Of a DNA stretch of 64,000 nt, positions 10,334-19,925 are shown one piece after another. How positions within the stretch are numbered: the first letter of the stretch is position 1; each line of letters opens with the position of its first letter. Source of the DNA: Ambrosia x helenae (lineage: Eukaryota > Streptophyta > Magnoliopsida > Asterales > Asteraceae); the NCBI GenBank assembly GCA_030844895.1, contig JAUTDX010007424.1, positions 57,067 to 121,066 on the forward strand, read 5' to 3'. The position numbers and the translations under genes are program-made. The notes under the pieces are model-generated. The model was not told the DNA's origin. It did not search any database and saw only the letters and a program-made list of their open reading frames with translations.

Positions 10334-10357
10334 ATGGCACAAGCTACAGCTTCCATG
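10334..10357 (+). CDS. TNL-1 leader mini-exon (MAQATASM)
   Basis: ATG at 10334 opens eight codons ending ATG|GTCAGT at 10357. The next exon begins after GATCTGCAG at 10762 and is in phase 0, so the leader joins the TIR exon without changing frame. The same block recurs before the other TNL copies. In TNL-4 the TIR exon itself has no ATG at its start (ACG instead), which supports a real upstream coding leader. The alternative start is ATG 10762. Confidence 0.5.
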
Positions 10358-13300
10358 GTCAGTTTTCACCATCAGTTGCTTCTTTTTTTTTATTAATTTT
10401 CTAAATTGTTCGTGTATGTATGATTGTGAAAGTAGTAGCGAGTAGATTTTAACTAATTTGTCTCTTTGGATAACTGTGAAGATCTATGACAGACATACTA
10501 CTACTAGGATCTGTTTGTTTAGCGGTTGCTTATAGGAGTTCACGTAGTTTTAAACTGGATTATAATACTTATTCCAGAATATTATAATTAAATCTTGATG
10601 TTTTACAATATTCCTAGTTTTAGGAATTGACATAGGTGTTGACTATAAACAAACCTGCATTTAATCTGTTTATTTATTTATTGTCTGTCCAAAATCTACT
10701 ATTTTGTGTCACTTGGTATAATATTGTCCATTTGTGTATCTAATTATGATGAGATCTGCAGATGCTGCCACATGCATCATCATCTTCAACATCAATATCA
10801 CAGGGTTATGATGTTTTCATGAGCTTCCGAGGGGAGGACACACGTATGGGTTTCACCAGCCACTTATATGATGCCTTAACTCGAAATGACATTATAACCT
10901 ACAAAGATGACAAGACACTTGAGATTGGGAAGCCCATTGCTTCCGAGCTCCTAGAGGCTATAGAAACATCAAAAATTGCTGTTGTGGTTTTATCCAGCCA
11001 TTTTGCAACATCAAAATGGTGTTTGGACGAAATTGCAAAGATTGTTGATTGCATGAAACAAGGCAAGCTGATTGTTATTCCTGTTTTTTACCACGTGGCT
11101 CCTTCTGATGTGCGGCATCAACGCAAATCTTTTGAACAAGCATTTTCCGATCATGAAGTCGATCCTCAGCTTGCAGAAAAGGTGAAAATATGGAGAACTT
11201 CTTTCAAAGAAGTGGGGGCTCTCTCAGGATTGCATGTGACAGAACACAGGTAGAAGTCTTACTAGCTTCTTTTTTTTCAATAATAACTGACATAATTCTT
11301 CTAGTGACCTGCTCATGTCTGGTTATCTGTAGTGATGAAGCGGAAGTCGTAAGTAAAATTGTGAGCAGAATCTTGAGGGACTTGCCTGACACAATGCCAA
11401 TAGATCTTTCCAATAGTCTAGTGGGAATTGAGTCAAGAGTGGATGAAGTGAAAGGAATACTGAAAATGGAGTCTCATGAAGTTCTTTTTATAGGGATTTG
11501 TGGGATGAGTGGAATCGGTAAGACTACTCTAGCTGAAGCTGTCTATACGGACATTAAACATAAGTTTACAAAATGTAGTATCATTGAAAACATCAAGGAT
11601 ATTTCCAAACAAAATGATAGCATTGATCTATGCAAATTACAACAGAAACTTCTTGATGATATTTTAATGGAGAAAAGCACCCGTGTTCAAAATGTCATTC
11701 ACGGACAAACTCTATTGGGCACAAAGCTGCGTGGTTTAAAAGTTATAATTGTATTGGATGATGTAAATCATGTTGACCAGTTGACCTATTTAGCTGGGGG
11801 GCTTGAATGGTTTGGACCTGGCAGCAGAATCATAGTAACCACAACAAACAGAAACTTGTTGAATTACTATAAAATGAGTGAAATATATCTTTGTGAAGAA
11901 ATGAAAAGTGATGAAGCTCTTAGTCTCTTTTGTCAGTCGGCCTTCAAGCAAAGCCATCCTACACATGGTTATGAAAAGTTGTCAAATGATATTGTGAAGC
12001 TTGCCGGTGGTCTTCCATTAGCTCTTAATGTTTATGGTTCACTTCTATGTGGGAAGGATGAAAACTATTGGAAAGATATGTTGAAGAAACTTAAAGAATA
12101 TCCAGAGGAAGAAGTTCTTGGAAGACTTGAAGTAGTTTATGCAAGACTGAATGAAAATCAGCGTTATGTCTTCATATATGTTGCATGTTTCTTGAAAGGG
12201 AGAAACAAAGATTTGGTAAAAGATATGCTAACCAATATGGGTTTGGAATCTGAGCTTGGAATTATTGATCTTATTAACAAGTGTCTCATAACTATCAATC
12301 TTGAAGATTGCGTGTGGATGCATGATCTTCTTCAACAAATGTGTTGGAAAATTCTCCAGAAGGAATCACATAAGCACATTGCCATCAAATATCATGAAGA
12401 TATTGTAGATGGACTCTCATCCGACTCAAAGGTTTGTATAATGGCTTTCCAGAATATAATTTTAGTATAAAAATCATTTTGACATATACACATTTGAAAA
12501 TAAGAACTTACTTAAACTTGAATTCTCTAGTATTTTTATTAGTCACTATAGTAAATCTTTTGATACTTGTAAGTCACCAACACGTAATCTTTTGCAACAG
12601 AGTGAGAAATAATTATATTACTAAATATGTATTGGATTATAATCACATAAACATAATGAGTTTTGGTGTTACAAATTGAATTTGATTGAATGTTCTTAAT
12701 AGAATTGATGAAAATGTTTGTACGAAATACATAGTATTTAACTATATATAGATATCTTTATATGCTGTAACCGTCACTAACCTAGGTTAAGATAATAAAA
12801 AACTAATAATGATAATAATACATGTTGCAGTATCTAGCTTATGAATATATGAATACATATATATATCCAACACAATTTAAGGTATTCGACGTTGGGTTTC
12901 TTCCATTCCATGCTTCATGAGGAGTTATTTTTGGTCTTGTCTTTGTTACTATGCGATTTAGAAGGTATGTGGCACAAGAGACGGCTTCGGCCCAGTAATG
13001 ATTTGGCATGTCTTTCATATTCATCATGCTTCTACTTAACTCAATTAGAATTCTATTCTTTCTCTCGACAACTCCATTTTGTCGTGCAGAGTAACTAGTA
13101 GTAAGTTGGTGATGTATTCCATTCAACTTTAGGTATTCTTGAAATGCATTCTTGCAATAATCTCCACCCTGAACGGTTCTTAGAGTTTTCGTCTTGTGAT
13201 TGGACTGATTCTCCATCATAGTCTTGAAGTCTTTGAAATAACTTAAAGCCTCATATAAGAAATATATCCAGGTTTTTCTAGAGTAGTCGTCTGTAAACAT

Positions 13301-16063
13301 AATGAAGTACCTGTAGCCTCCGATTGATTGTGTTCTCATGGGACCACAAATATCAGAATGAACGAGTTGTAAGGGTTTTTCGGCATGCCACGTGGTTTTC
13401 TTTGGAAGCGACTTTCTTGCATGTTTACCGGATATACAACCATTACATACACTTTCAACTTTTATGATTTTAGGTAGGCCATCTATGATACGTGCCCACC
13501 CACGTAGTGCAGGTCATGCACAGACATGGGTTCTCTTCAAGCAATCAGTGGCTTTTCTTGTTATGCATATTATTAATAGCGGTGTAAGTTAGTGGGTCTC
13601 TGTTAGTTTCTAATTGTTGTAAGCCTATATACGGCTGTTTAATTATTGAATTAAGTATGAATGAAAAATAGAGAGTTATCTCAAGTCTTGTTATTTCTAC
13701 TAGTTTCTTTGAGCTTGACCCACTCAATGGGTTATCTATCCGCTTAGTACTTATCAGTGGTATCAGAGCAGTCTTGATCCACCAATGAACAACCATGTCG
13801 ATATCGAGTTTCGTTAGCATGTGTACGAAGCTTTTGACAATTATAACATCTTATTGGATCGGTGTATCTTCCTTTGCTCCTACCACGTCCCCTTCCTCCT
13901 GCATTGCCTCTCATTTGCTTGATTTTTCATAATTTGTACTCTGAACCTGAAAGGCATGTTCCATCGGAACATCCTCCTCATACTGCCTCATTCTTAATCT
14001 TAATTTCAATTGATTAACGATTAGAGTTGTTATGTTGAAATAGTCTTCAACAGTTTCGCCTTCTTTTATTCTAAGGGCATCAAATTTACATCTGAGTGTT
14101 TGAAGTCTTACCCTTTTTACATCAAATTTACAGTATGCCTTGTGCGGAATTCCCATGCATCCTTTGAAGATCTTGCAGTGGCAATATGTTCAAACACCAT
14201 ATCATTTATGGATTGAAAGATGATATGTAATGCTCGTTTATCTTTCCTTACTGATCCACGATGGGTTGAGATTGAGCTTTATGAGGGTTCGGTTCCCAGA
14301 TCTTGATATCCGTCTTCAACTAAATTCCATAATTTTTGTGATTCCAGTAATACCTTTAATTGAATATGCCAGTAATATTAATTCTGCCCTGTAACTTTAG
14401 GAATTTGCGTTTGAATTCCTGTGTTTTGATTCATCCTCTTCTTGAAACGATCTAAGGTTTTCTGGTGTTGAATTCGTTGTTTCTTGTTTGATAGATTTGA
14501 TCGACGTGGCTCCGATACCATTTTATTGGATTATAATCACGTAAACCAGAATGGATGTTTCGGTGTTGCAGATTGAATTTGATCGACGCGGCTCTGATAC
14601 CATTTTATTGGATTATATATACATATCTTTATACGCAGTAACCGCCACTAACCTAGGTTAAGATAATAAAAACTAATAATGATAATAATACATGTCACAG
14701 TATCTAGCTTATAATGATAATTGATATATGTGAATACATATATATCCAATAATACGTTGTTTTGCTTGTTTTATACCAGGTATGCAAACCGTTGAAATCA
14801 TTAACCAGGAACCATATAAGGGTGAACTTAATGATTGCTTCATAGTTGATCCTACGTGTTTCTCAAAGATGACGAAACTGAAATTTCTCAGAATTAGTAA
14901 TATACACTTTCCTAAAGGACTTAAGTATCTTTCCAAGGATCTAAGAATTCTTGAGTGGTTTGGATGTTCCTTGAAGTCTCTGCCTTCAACTTTTGAGTCA
15001 AAACACATTTATGAACTTAACATGTGTTCTAGCCAGCTTAAAACACTTTGGAAGAAAAATTTAGTAAGTAATTGTCTTTATATCTCATTTACAGTTTTTC
15101 ATTCATGATTTGCAACGTAGAAACCTCACAATTTCCCTCTCTTATAACAGGAGCTGCCCAATTTGAGATCTGCTAACCTCAGCTTCTCAAAGAGTTTGAC
15201 CAATATTCCAGACTTAACATCAGCATCAAATCTTGAGAAACTAAATCTTGAAGGCTGCACAAATTTAACAAAGCTACACGCATCAGTTCTTCTCCAGAAA
15301 CGATTGCGATACTTGAATCTTAAAGGGTGTACATGTCTTAAAAGCCTTGGCAGAAGTACTATGGAAATGGATGCTCTTGAGGCACTTCATCTTTCTGGCT
15401 GCTCAAAACTTGAATATATTCCTGAGTTTGGAAAGAACATGAAGCGCTTGGAGCACCTGTATGTGGATGGAACTAAAATCAAGAAATTACCAGCAAACTT
15501 GGGGGAAATGTGTGAATTAAGGAATCTTGATGCCAGTGGAACCTCTATTTTGGGACTTCCATCTTCTATTTATCGTTTAAAAAAACTAAGACTCCTGCAT
15601 GTAAATAGATGCAAGCTATCATTCAAAGCGGGATGCTTATTAAACCCCAGTTTCGATACATTATCATCAAGTTTAAAAGAAGTTGACCTGAGTTATTGCA
15701 ACCTATCTGTGGTTCCTGATGGTATTGGTTTGTTATGTCATTTAATAACTTTGGATCTATCTGGAAATGAATTTGTTTCGTTGCCAGCAAGTATTGGTCT
15801 CCTTTCAAAACTGAGAGTGCTTTGTTTGAATAATTGCAAGAGGCTTCGGTCATTACCAAAAACTTTCGTTAGTAGACGAGGACATGGATTATGGACCTCG
15901 AAGTAGATTCAATTACTATGTTTCCGCAGAAGGGGTTGATGCATCTAAATTCTGCGCATCAAGCTACAACAATTGTCCAACTGTATCATGTTTGAACTGT
16001 CCTACACTTGCAGTGGACAAACCTGGCAGTTATCCAGCAGAAAAAATATTAAACAGTTACCTT

Positions 16064-16110
<47 letters not shown>

Positions 16111-17855
16111 GGATAATACGATCCTAAAAAATTTAGTGGTTCCCAATGGAATCTGCTACTATGTATGTATGTGTGTTTACGCAACATGAATGCGTTGTGT
16201 TATGTTGATTCTTGCAGAAAGTGACATTAAACTTTTAGTAAATACCTAATCTTGTCATTTATGTAGTTACGAACAAAATACTGGATGACACCTGAAGCTG
16301 TATTTGAGATTATTGGTGCTGGAAGTGAAATCCCATCTGGATTTGTGCAGCCAGGTTCGGAGGGTTTGATTCTTGAAAGCCCATGGATCGGGGTTGCTAT
16401 ATTTGCTGCTATATCAGCCCACCATGTTGATGGTCATATGGAATCCAAATACATAGTAACGGCTCATATTCATCTTGGAAAAAACATTGGAAAACTCCCG
16501 TCCCGATACACTTCTTGGTGGCAGAATCAGAGATGCAATTAGTTTTCTATTGGACGGTAGCTGATGATCTTCAAAGAATTGTAGGTTCAAGTCAAACGGA
16601 CAATTTTGGTGTTTCATTTAGAGTGGAGCCAGAAGGTCAGTCACATGAAAATGATGTGTTTGTGCTAGTAAGGTGTTCAAAATATTGGAACTATAGATGT
16701 TTAAAGTGCACTAAATTATTTTTGAATCATTTTATTGCAGATGGTAATTTACAGGTAACCAAATTTGGCATCCGTTTTATACGTAAGGAATATATAATGC
16801 ACCTGAAGCAACATGTGGACTCTATGATCGGCGTGGGGATGGCCGGTGTGAGATATGCTTCACAAGTCCCGGACAATTTGGCTTTTAATAATGATTGTTC
16901 TTCAGACATAGATCATCATTTCCATAAGATAGTAGATTTCATTTTTGACAATGGAAGACAACAAGGTTCTTTGGATGGCATCTACCAAATCACTAAAGGA
17001 ATACTTGAAATGAAACAAGAATATTTAACAGAACGCAAGTCATATATGGTTAATTGGGATACCTGGTCTTACTATGGAATCAGCCTTGGAGCATCTGAAC
17101 TATACAGTGATTTTGTACAGTCGGTGAAAGACATAAATGAAGGGTGGTTGAGTGTAAAGTTGGCACTGGAGCAAATTGTGGTCAAAAGTAGAACTGACAA
17201 TTACAGTTACAAAGAGATGCTACAGCAGCTCGATGATCTTGAAGCTGCTAAAAGTGTTGGATTTTCTGATAAATTTATCAAAATGCTTGAGTCTGTTTTT
17301 ATAATGGCATTTGATATTGTTGCGAATGGGATGTGTTTTATTAGTCCAAAGGGGTTTGCTAAATACCAAATCTTCATAACTGGTGTTTTTTGTATGATGG
17401 CTGTGTATATTGGTGATTTTGAAAGCCTGGAAGCTACGAAACAAGGAAATTCAAAGTCTTTGTATCTACATATGATCCGAGCTTTTACTGATAAGAAAGG
17501 CATGAACGATGGACAGTTTATACCGAAGACACAACATAACTGCGAGTTGCAGATCTCAGATTTTTGTGACAATGAAAATCTTCTACAAGAACTGAGGAAC
17601 AAGTTGGGCCGATCTGGCTGTTTTACCAAGGAGAATGAGGAGGAGATGGTGAGCGTAACTGATAGGCTTCTGAAGAATATCCAGAGGGTGTCACATACCA
17701 TTCAAGAGATGAGTAGCCATGCTCAGCAATATAGTCATGATCTAAGAAAGTTGAAGAAGCATGTTAAATATTTTTCTCGTCTTTTACATACTGATCGTTG
17801 GTATGAATTAAGTTATTATAGATTAAGACTATTTTTATTGGCTTTAGGGAGCTAG
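10334..17855 (+). CDS. TNL-1: TIR-NBS-LRR immune receptor with extra C-terminal domain
   Basis: Likely an intracellular pathogen sensor. Exons read: leader 10334-10357; TIR 10762-11249; NBS 11333-12431; LRR-1 about 14780-15063; LRR-2 15151-16066; C-JID-like 16267 onward; last exon to TAG 17855. The TIR has YDVFMSFRGEDTR and the NADase glutamate in WCLDEI. The NBS shows a P-loop (GMSGIGKTTL), kinase-2 (IIVLDDVNH), GSRIIVTTT, GLPLAL and MHD (WMHDLL). Exon phases agree throughout TIR and NBS. Damage: one base missing at the LRR-1 start (GTATGCAA against GGAATGCAA in TNL-4), one extra A near 15857 that ends the LRR frame at 15906, and one base missing near 16480. Intron 3 is 2.35 kb because of a copia remnant; unspliced, it would end a TIR-NBS protein at 12470. 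Whether the indels are real is open. Confidence 0.8.
12630..14752 (-). mobile_element. Copia remnant inside TNL-1 intron 3
   Basis: Read on the minus strand, a gag piece (14156-13911), a GAG-pre-integrase stretch with CNGCISGKHARKS (about 13460-13400) and an integrase core (13339-12839; FTDDYSRKTWIYF, then NGVVERKNRILIE) follow in copia order. Blocks at about 12735-12870 and 14615-14752 are similar (TAACCTAGGTTAAGATAATA in both) and act as short LTRs. TGGTATCAGAGCC, complementary to 14605-14617, is the primer site. RT and RNase H are absent. It lies between splice sites, opposite to the host gene. Confidence 0.75.
13583..13769 (+). mobile_element. Nested LTR and primer site inside the copia remnant
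   Basis: A block from TGTAAG (13583) to ATCA (13756) is followed directly by TGGTATCAGAGC (13758-13769), the initiator-Met primer site, on the opposite strand to the surrounding element. It splits the copia gag region from the integrase region. It looks like the 5' end of a second retroelement, only about 174 bp of LTR, with the rest lost. Confidence 0.55.
16068..16107. repeat. (CT)n microsatellite at an intron start
   Basis: About 20 CT units start right at the donor of the TNL-1 LRR-2 exon (CTTCAG|GT). TNL-2 and TNL-3 have shorter CT tracts at the same place, so the repeat is ancestral to the cluster. Confidence 0.9.
16741..17855 (+). CDS. TNL-1 last exon: unrecognised C-terminal domain
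   Basis: The exon is open for 370 codons. The first 25 or so (DGNLQVTKFGIRFIRKEY) close the post-LRR C-JID-like domain. The remainder is an unfamiliar, mostly helical module: HKIVDFIFDNGRQQGSLDGI, then VKDINEGWLSVKLALEQIVV, a hydrophobic stretch IFITGVFCMMAVYIG, the block LQISDFCDNENLLQEL, and a terminal coiled-coil-like segment around IQRVSHTIQEMSS. I cannot name a family. The exon before ends AATG|ATGTGT, so the donor GT present in TNL-2 is missing. The 87 nt between (16654-16740) keep the frame open and may be retained. Confidence 0.7.
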
Positions 17856-18144
17856 ATTATAGGAGTTGCATGTAACTAATCTTTAATGAGAATCAAAATC
17901 TCTCATGTTCCTCTGATTAAGTAGAAGGAAACTTTGAGAGAAATTTATAGAGGATCTTGAAACTAATTATTATTTGTATCCCTTTCTCAAAACAAAAAAA
18001 ACTCCTTTTAAGGATGACAAGGAAAACAAACGACTAACCAAGTAACCCATTACGTCCTGTTTGTTATAAATGTAATGTAATGCCCATATATGTGCTCTCC
18101 GCCTCTAGTTTTGTAAATAAATCGAATGTTAACAAAAAATGGAT

Positions 18145-18333
18145 GCCAATGAGGTAGTGGTGGAGTGGTTCGTGTGGAGGTAGTACGGTTTCCGGCGAAC
18201 GCCGTAACCAAGTCTGATACACCAGCGCGACCTGGTTAAGACAACGTAGTCTAGACAGACCTTGGCTAGGTTACCGATTAGGCAGTGTGACATTGGGTGA
18301 CTCATATGAAAGTCACTGTTCAGAAAAACACAA
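18145..18333 (+). mobile_element. SINE-like retroposon
   Basis: An 11-bp direct repeat AAAAAATGGAT flanks the block (18134-18144 and 18334-18344), and the 3' end is A-rich, as in LINE-mobilised insertions. The 5' part carries TGGTGGAGTGG, a fair Pol III A-box, but I see no convincing B-box. The interval 17856-18133 before it is a non-coding trailer of TNL-1. Confidence 0.55.
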
Positions 18334-18344
18334 AAAAAATGGAT

Positions 18345-18926
18345 CATTTAATTAAACAAATGAATGTGAACACAAGCCCCTTAGCTCATTTACGTTCAAT
18401 AACATTCAATTTGCTCATTTACTTTTATTTATGCTTGTCTGTTCGTTTATGTATTTTCTTTTCCATTACATATTAACAAAACTAACGAAAATAAACAAGC
18501 CTCCCTCATATTCGTTTGATTCATTTACATGCCTATTGCTCTCCCTTCACTTTTTATTTTATTTATAATCTTTATAAAGAAAGGGCACCTAAATTAGTTT
18601 AATTTCATTAAATAAATGTTTATTCTTCAAGTCGTCTTTAAGAATATGTTTGGCACGGAGCTTTTAGGAGCTTCTAACTTTATGCTTTAAAAAAAAAACT
18701 CCTACACAATAAAAAGTTTTGTTTTGTTAAAGTGACTTGAAACTTTTAGGTTAAGAGAAAAAAAATCTATATTGAAAAGCTACTAGTACTAGCGTTTAAG
18801 AAAAATCTCATACTAGCTACAAGCTTTTTAACGTGTAAATAACACAAATACCCATTCTACCATAAAAAAAACATGCATACAAGCTCTTAATTATGTCAAT
18901 TTTGGTCATTTTATACATTTTATTAA
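18345..18926. other. Intergenic, AT-rich
   Basis: No gene is seen. Repeated words such as TTCGTTTA and TTCATTTAC, also present near 55960-56150, suggest eroded hAT-type subterminal repeats, but no paired ends were found. Confidence 0.4.
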
Positions 18927-19317
18927 GAGGGTGTTTGGGATTGAGTTTGGAAATGCAAAAGTGCTTTTGATTAGAAGTGTTTATTGGCTTATGACTTTTT
19001 GAAAATGAGTTTTAAAAAAAAGTGTTTGGATTAGCTTTTGGGATGAGAAACGTCAAAAAGTCAATAGATTGTTTTTTAAGGGTTTCGCTTAACTTATTGT
19101 GAATATTGGTTGTATGAGTGATAGATTTGTAATTTTTTTTTCAAAAGCCAAAAGCCAGGATTTATAACTTCTCAAAAACAGCTTTTTCCACCACTAAAAG
19201 CCAAAAGTCAAAACAGAAAGTACTTTTGGGTTACACAAACAGCTTATTAACTTATTGACTTCTTGAGAAAACCAATAAGACAATAAGTTGTTTTGAAACT
19301 CAATCTCAAACACCCTC
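18927..19317. mobile_element. Tourist-like MITE
   Basis: Both ends read GAGGGTGTTTG(G/A)GATTGAGTTT inward and are flanked by TAA (18924-18926, 19318-19320), the PIF/Harbinger target. The 391-bp interior repeats AAGTNCTTTT and AAAAGCCAAAAG words in inverted order. No coding sequence. Confidence 0.8.
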
Positions 19318-19320
19318 TAA

Positions 19321-19625
19321 CGATGTGTTCCCGAGTTGACTTAGAAGAAGAAAAGAAAGGAAAGGGAGGGAAAGAAAAAAATAGAGTGTGTTCCTGAGTT
19401 TTTGTTATGAAGGAAAGGAAAGGAAAAGGAGGGAAATGTGTGTTCCCGAGTTCATTTTGTGAAGGAAAGGAAACGAAAAGGAGAGAAAACTAGACAAAAA
19501 TTCATCCTTCCAAAAAGGAAGGAAAAGAAAGAGGGAAAAATAGAGGAAGAGAAAAGAAAAGAAAGGAGAGGATTTTCCATCCTTTCTTTTCTTTTCCACT
19601 CTTTAGTTAACTCGGGAACACAGCC
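19321..19625. mobile_element. Foldback MITE with purine-rich arms
   Basis: The ends share TGTGTTCCCGAGTT in inverted orientation. The left arm contains the same end word two more times (near 19388 and 19440) followed each time by GAAGGAAAGGAAA, so the left end has been tandemly repeated. The right arm is the pyrimidine complement. It abuts the Tourist-like element at 19317. Target duplication is not clear. Confidence 0.6.
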
Positions 19626-19744
19626 ATGCCAAAGATCAGAATATATTTAAAAAAAACTACAGCTATCAGCTACATGTATGTTTGCCATACCGAAGTGTTT
19701 TCTTCCACGTTGGTTGGCTGAAAAGTGTACAAGTGTAGTTCCAC

Positions 19745-19925
19745 TTTTTTTTTGAACGACCAACAAATTGGAATCACTCACGGAAACTGGAGTATCATCA
19801 TGCCACCAATGTTACCACGCGATCATATTTCATCACCAAGTCACCAATTTAGGAGGAAACTCATAATTATGAGAAAACATCTTTGGTAAGATTCGAACCC
19901 ATGAGCTTATGGTCACCACCACAAG
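19745..19925 (-). mobile_element. SINE-like insertion in the TNL-2 promoter
   Basis: Read on the minus strand, the block has GGGTTCGAATC (a good Pol III B-box) near its start and ends TTGGTCGTTC followed by nine A. The 59-kb copy of this promoter lacks this sequence at the same place, and TNL homology resumes on both sides, so it is an insertion. The A-box is weak. Confidence 0.5.

Noticed and set aside
11190..11332. Reading the NBS frame upstream without splicing from 11190
   Set aside because: It overlaps the TIR exon in another frame and crosses the GT...AG intron at 11250-11332; splicing gives an in-frame TIR-NBS join seen in all paralogues.
19405..19650. Lys/Arg/Glu-rich and Phe/Ser-rich frames
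   Set aside because: They are translations of the purine-rich and pyrimidine-rich arms of a foldback MITE.
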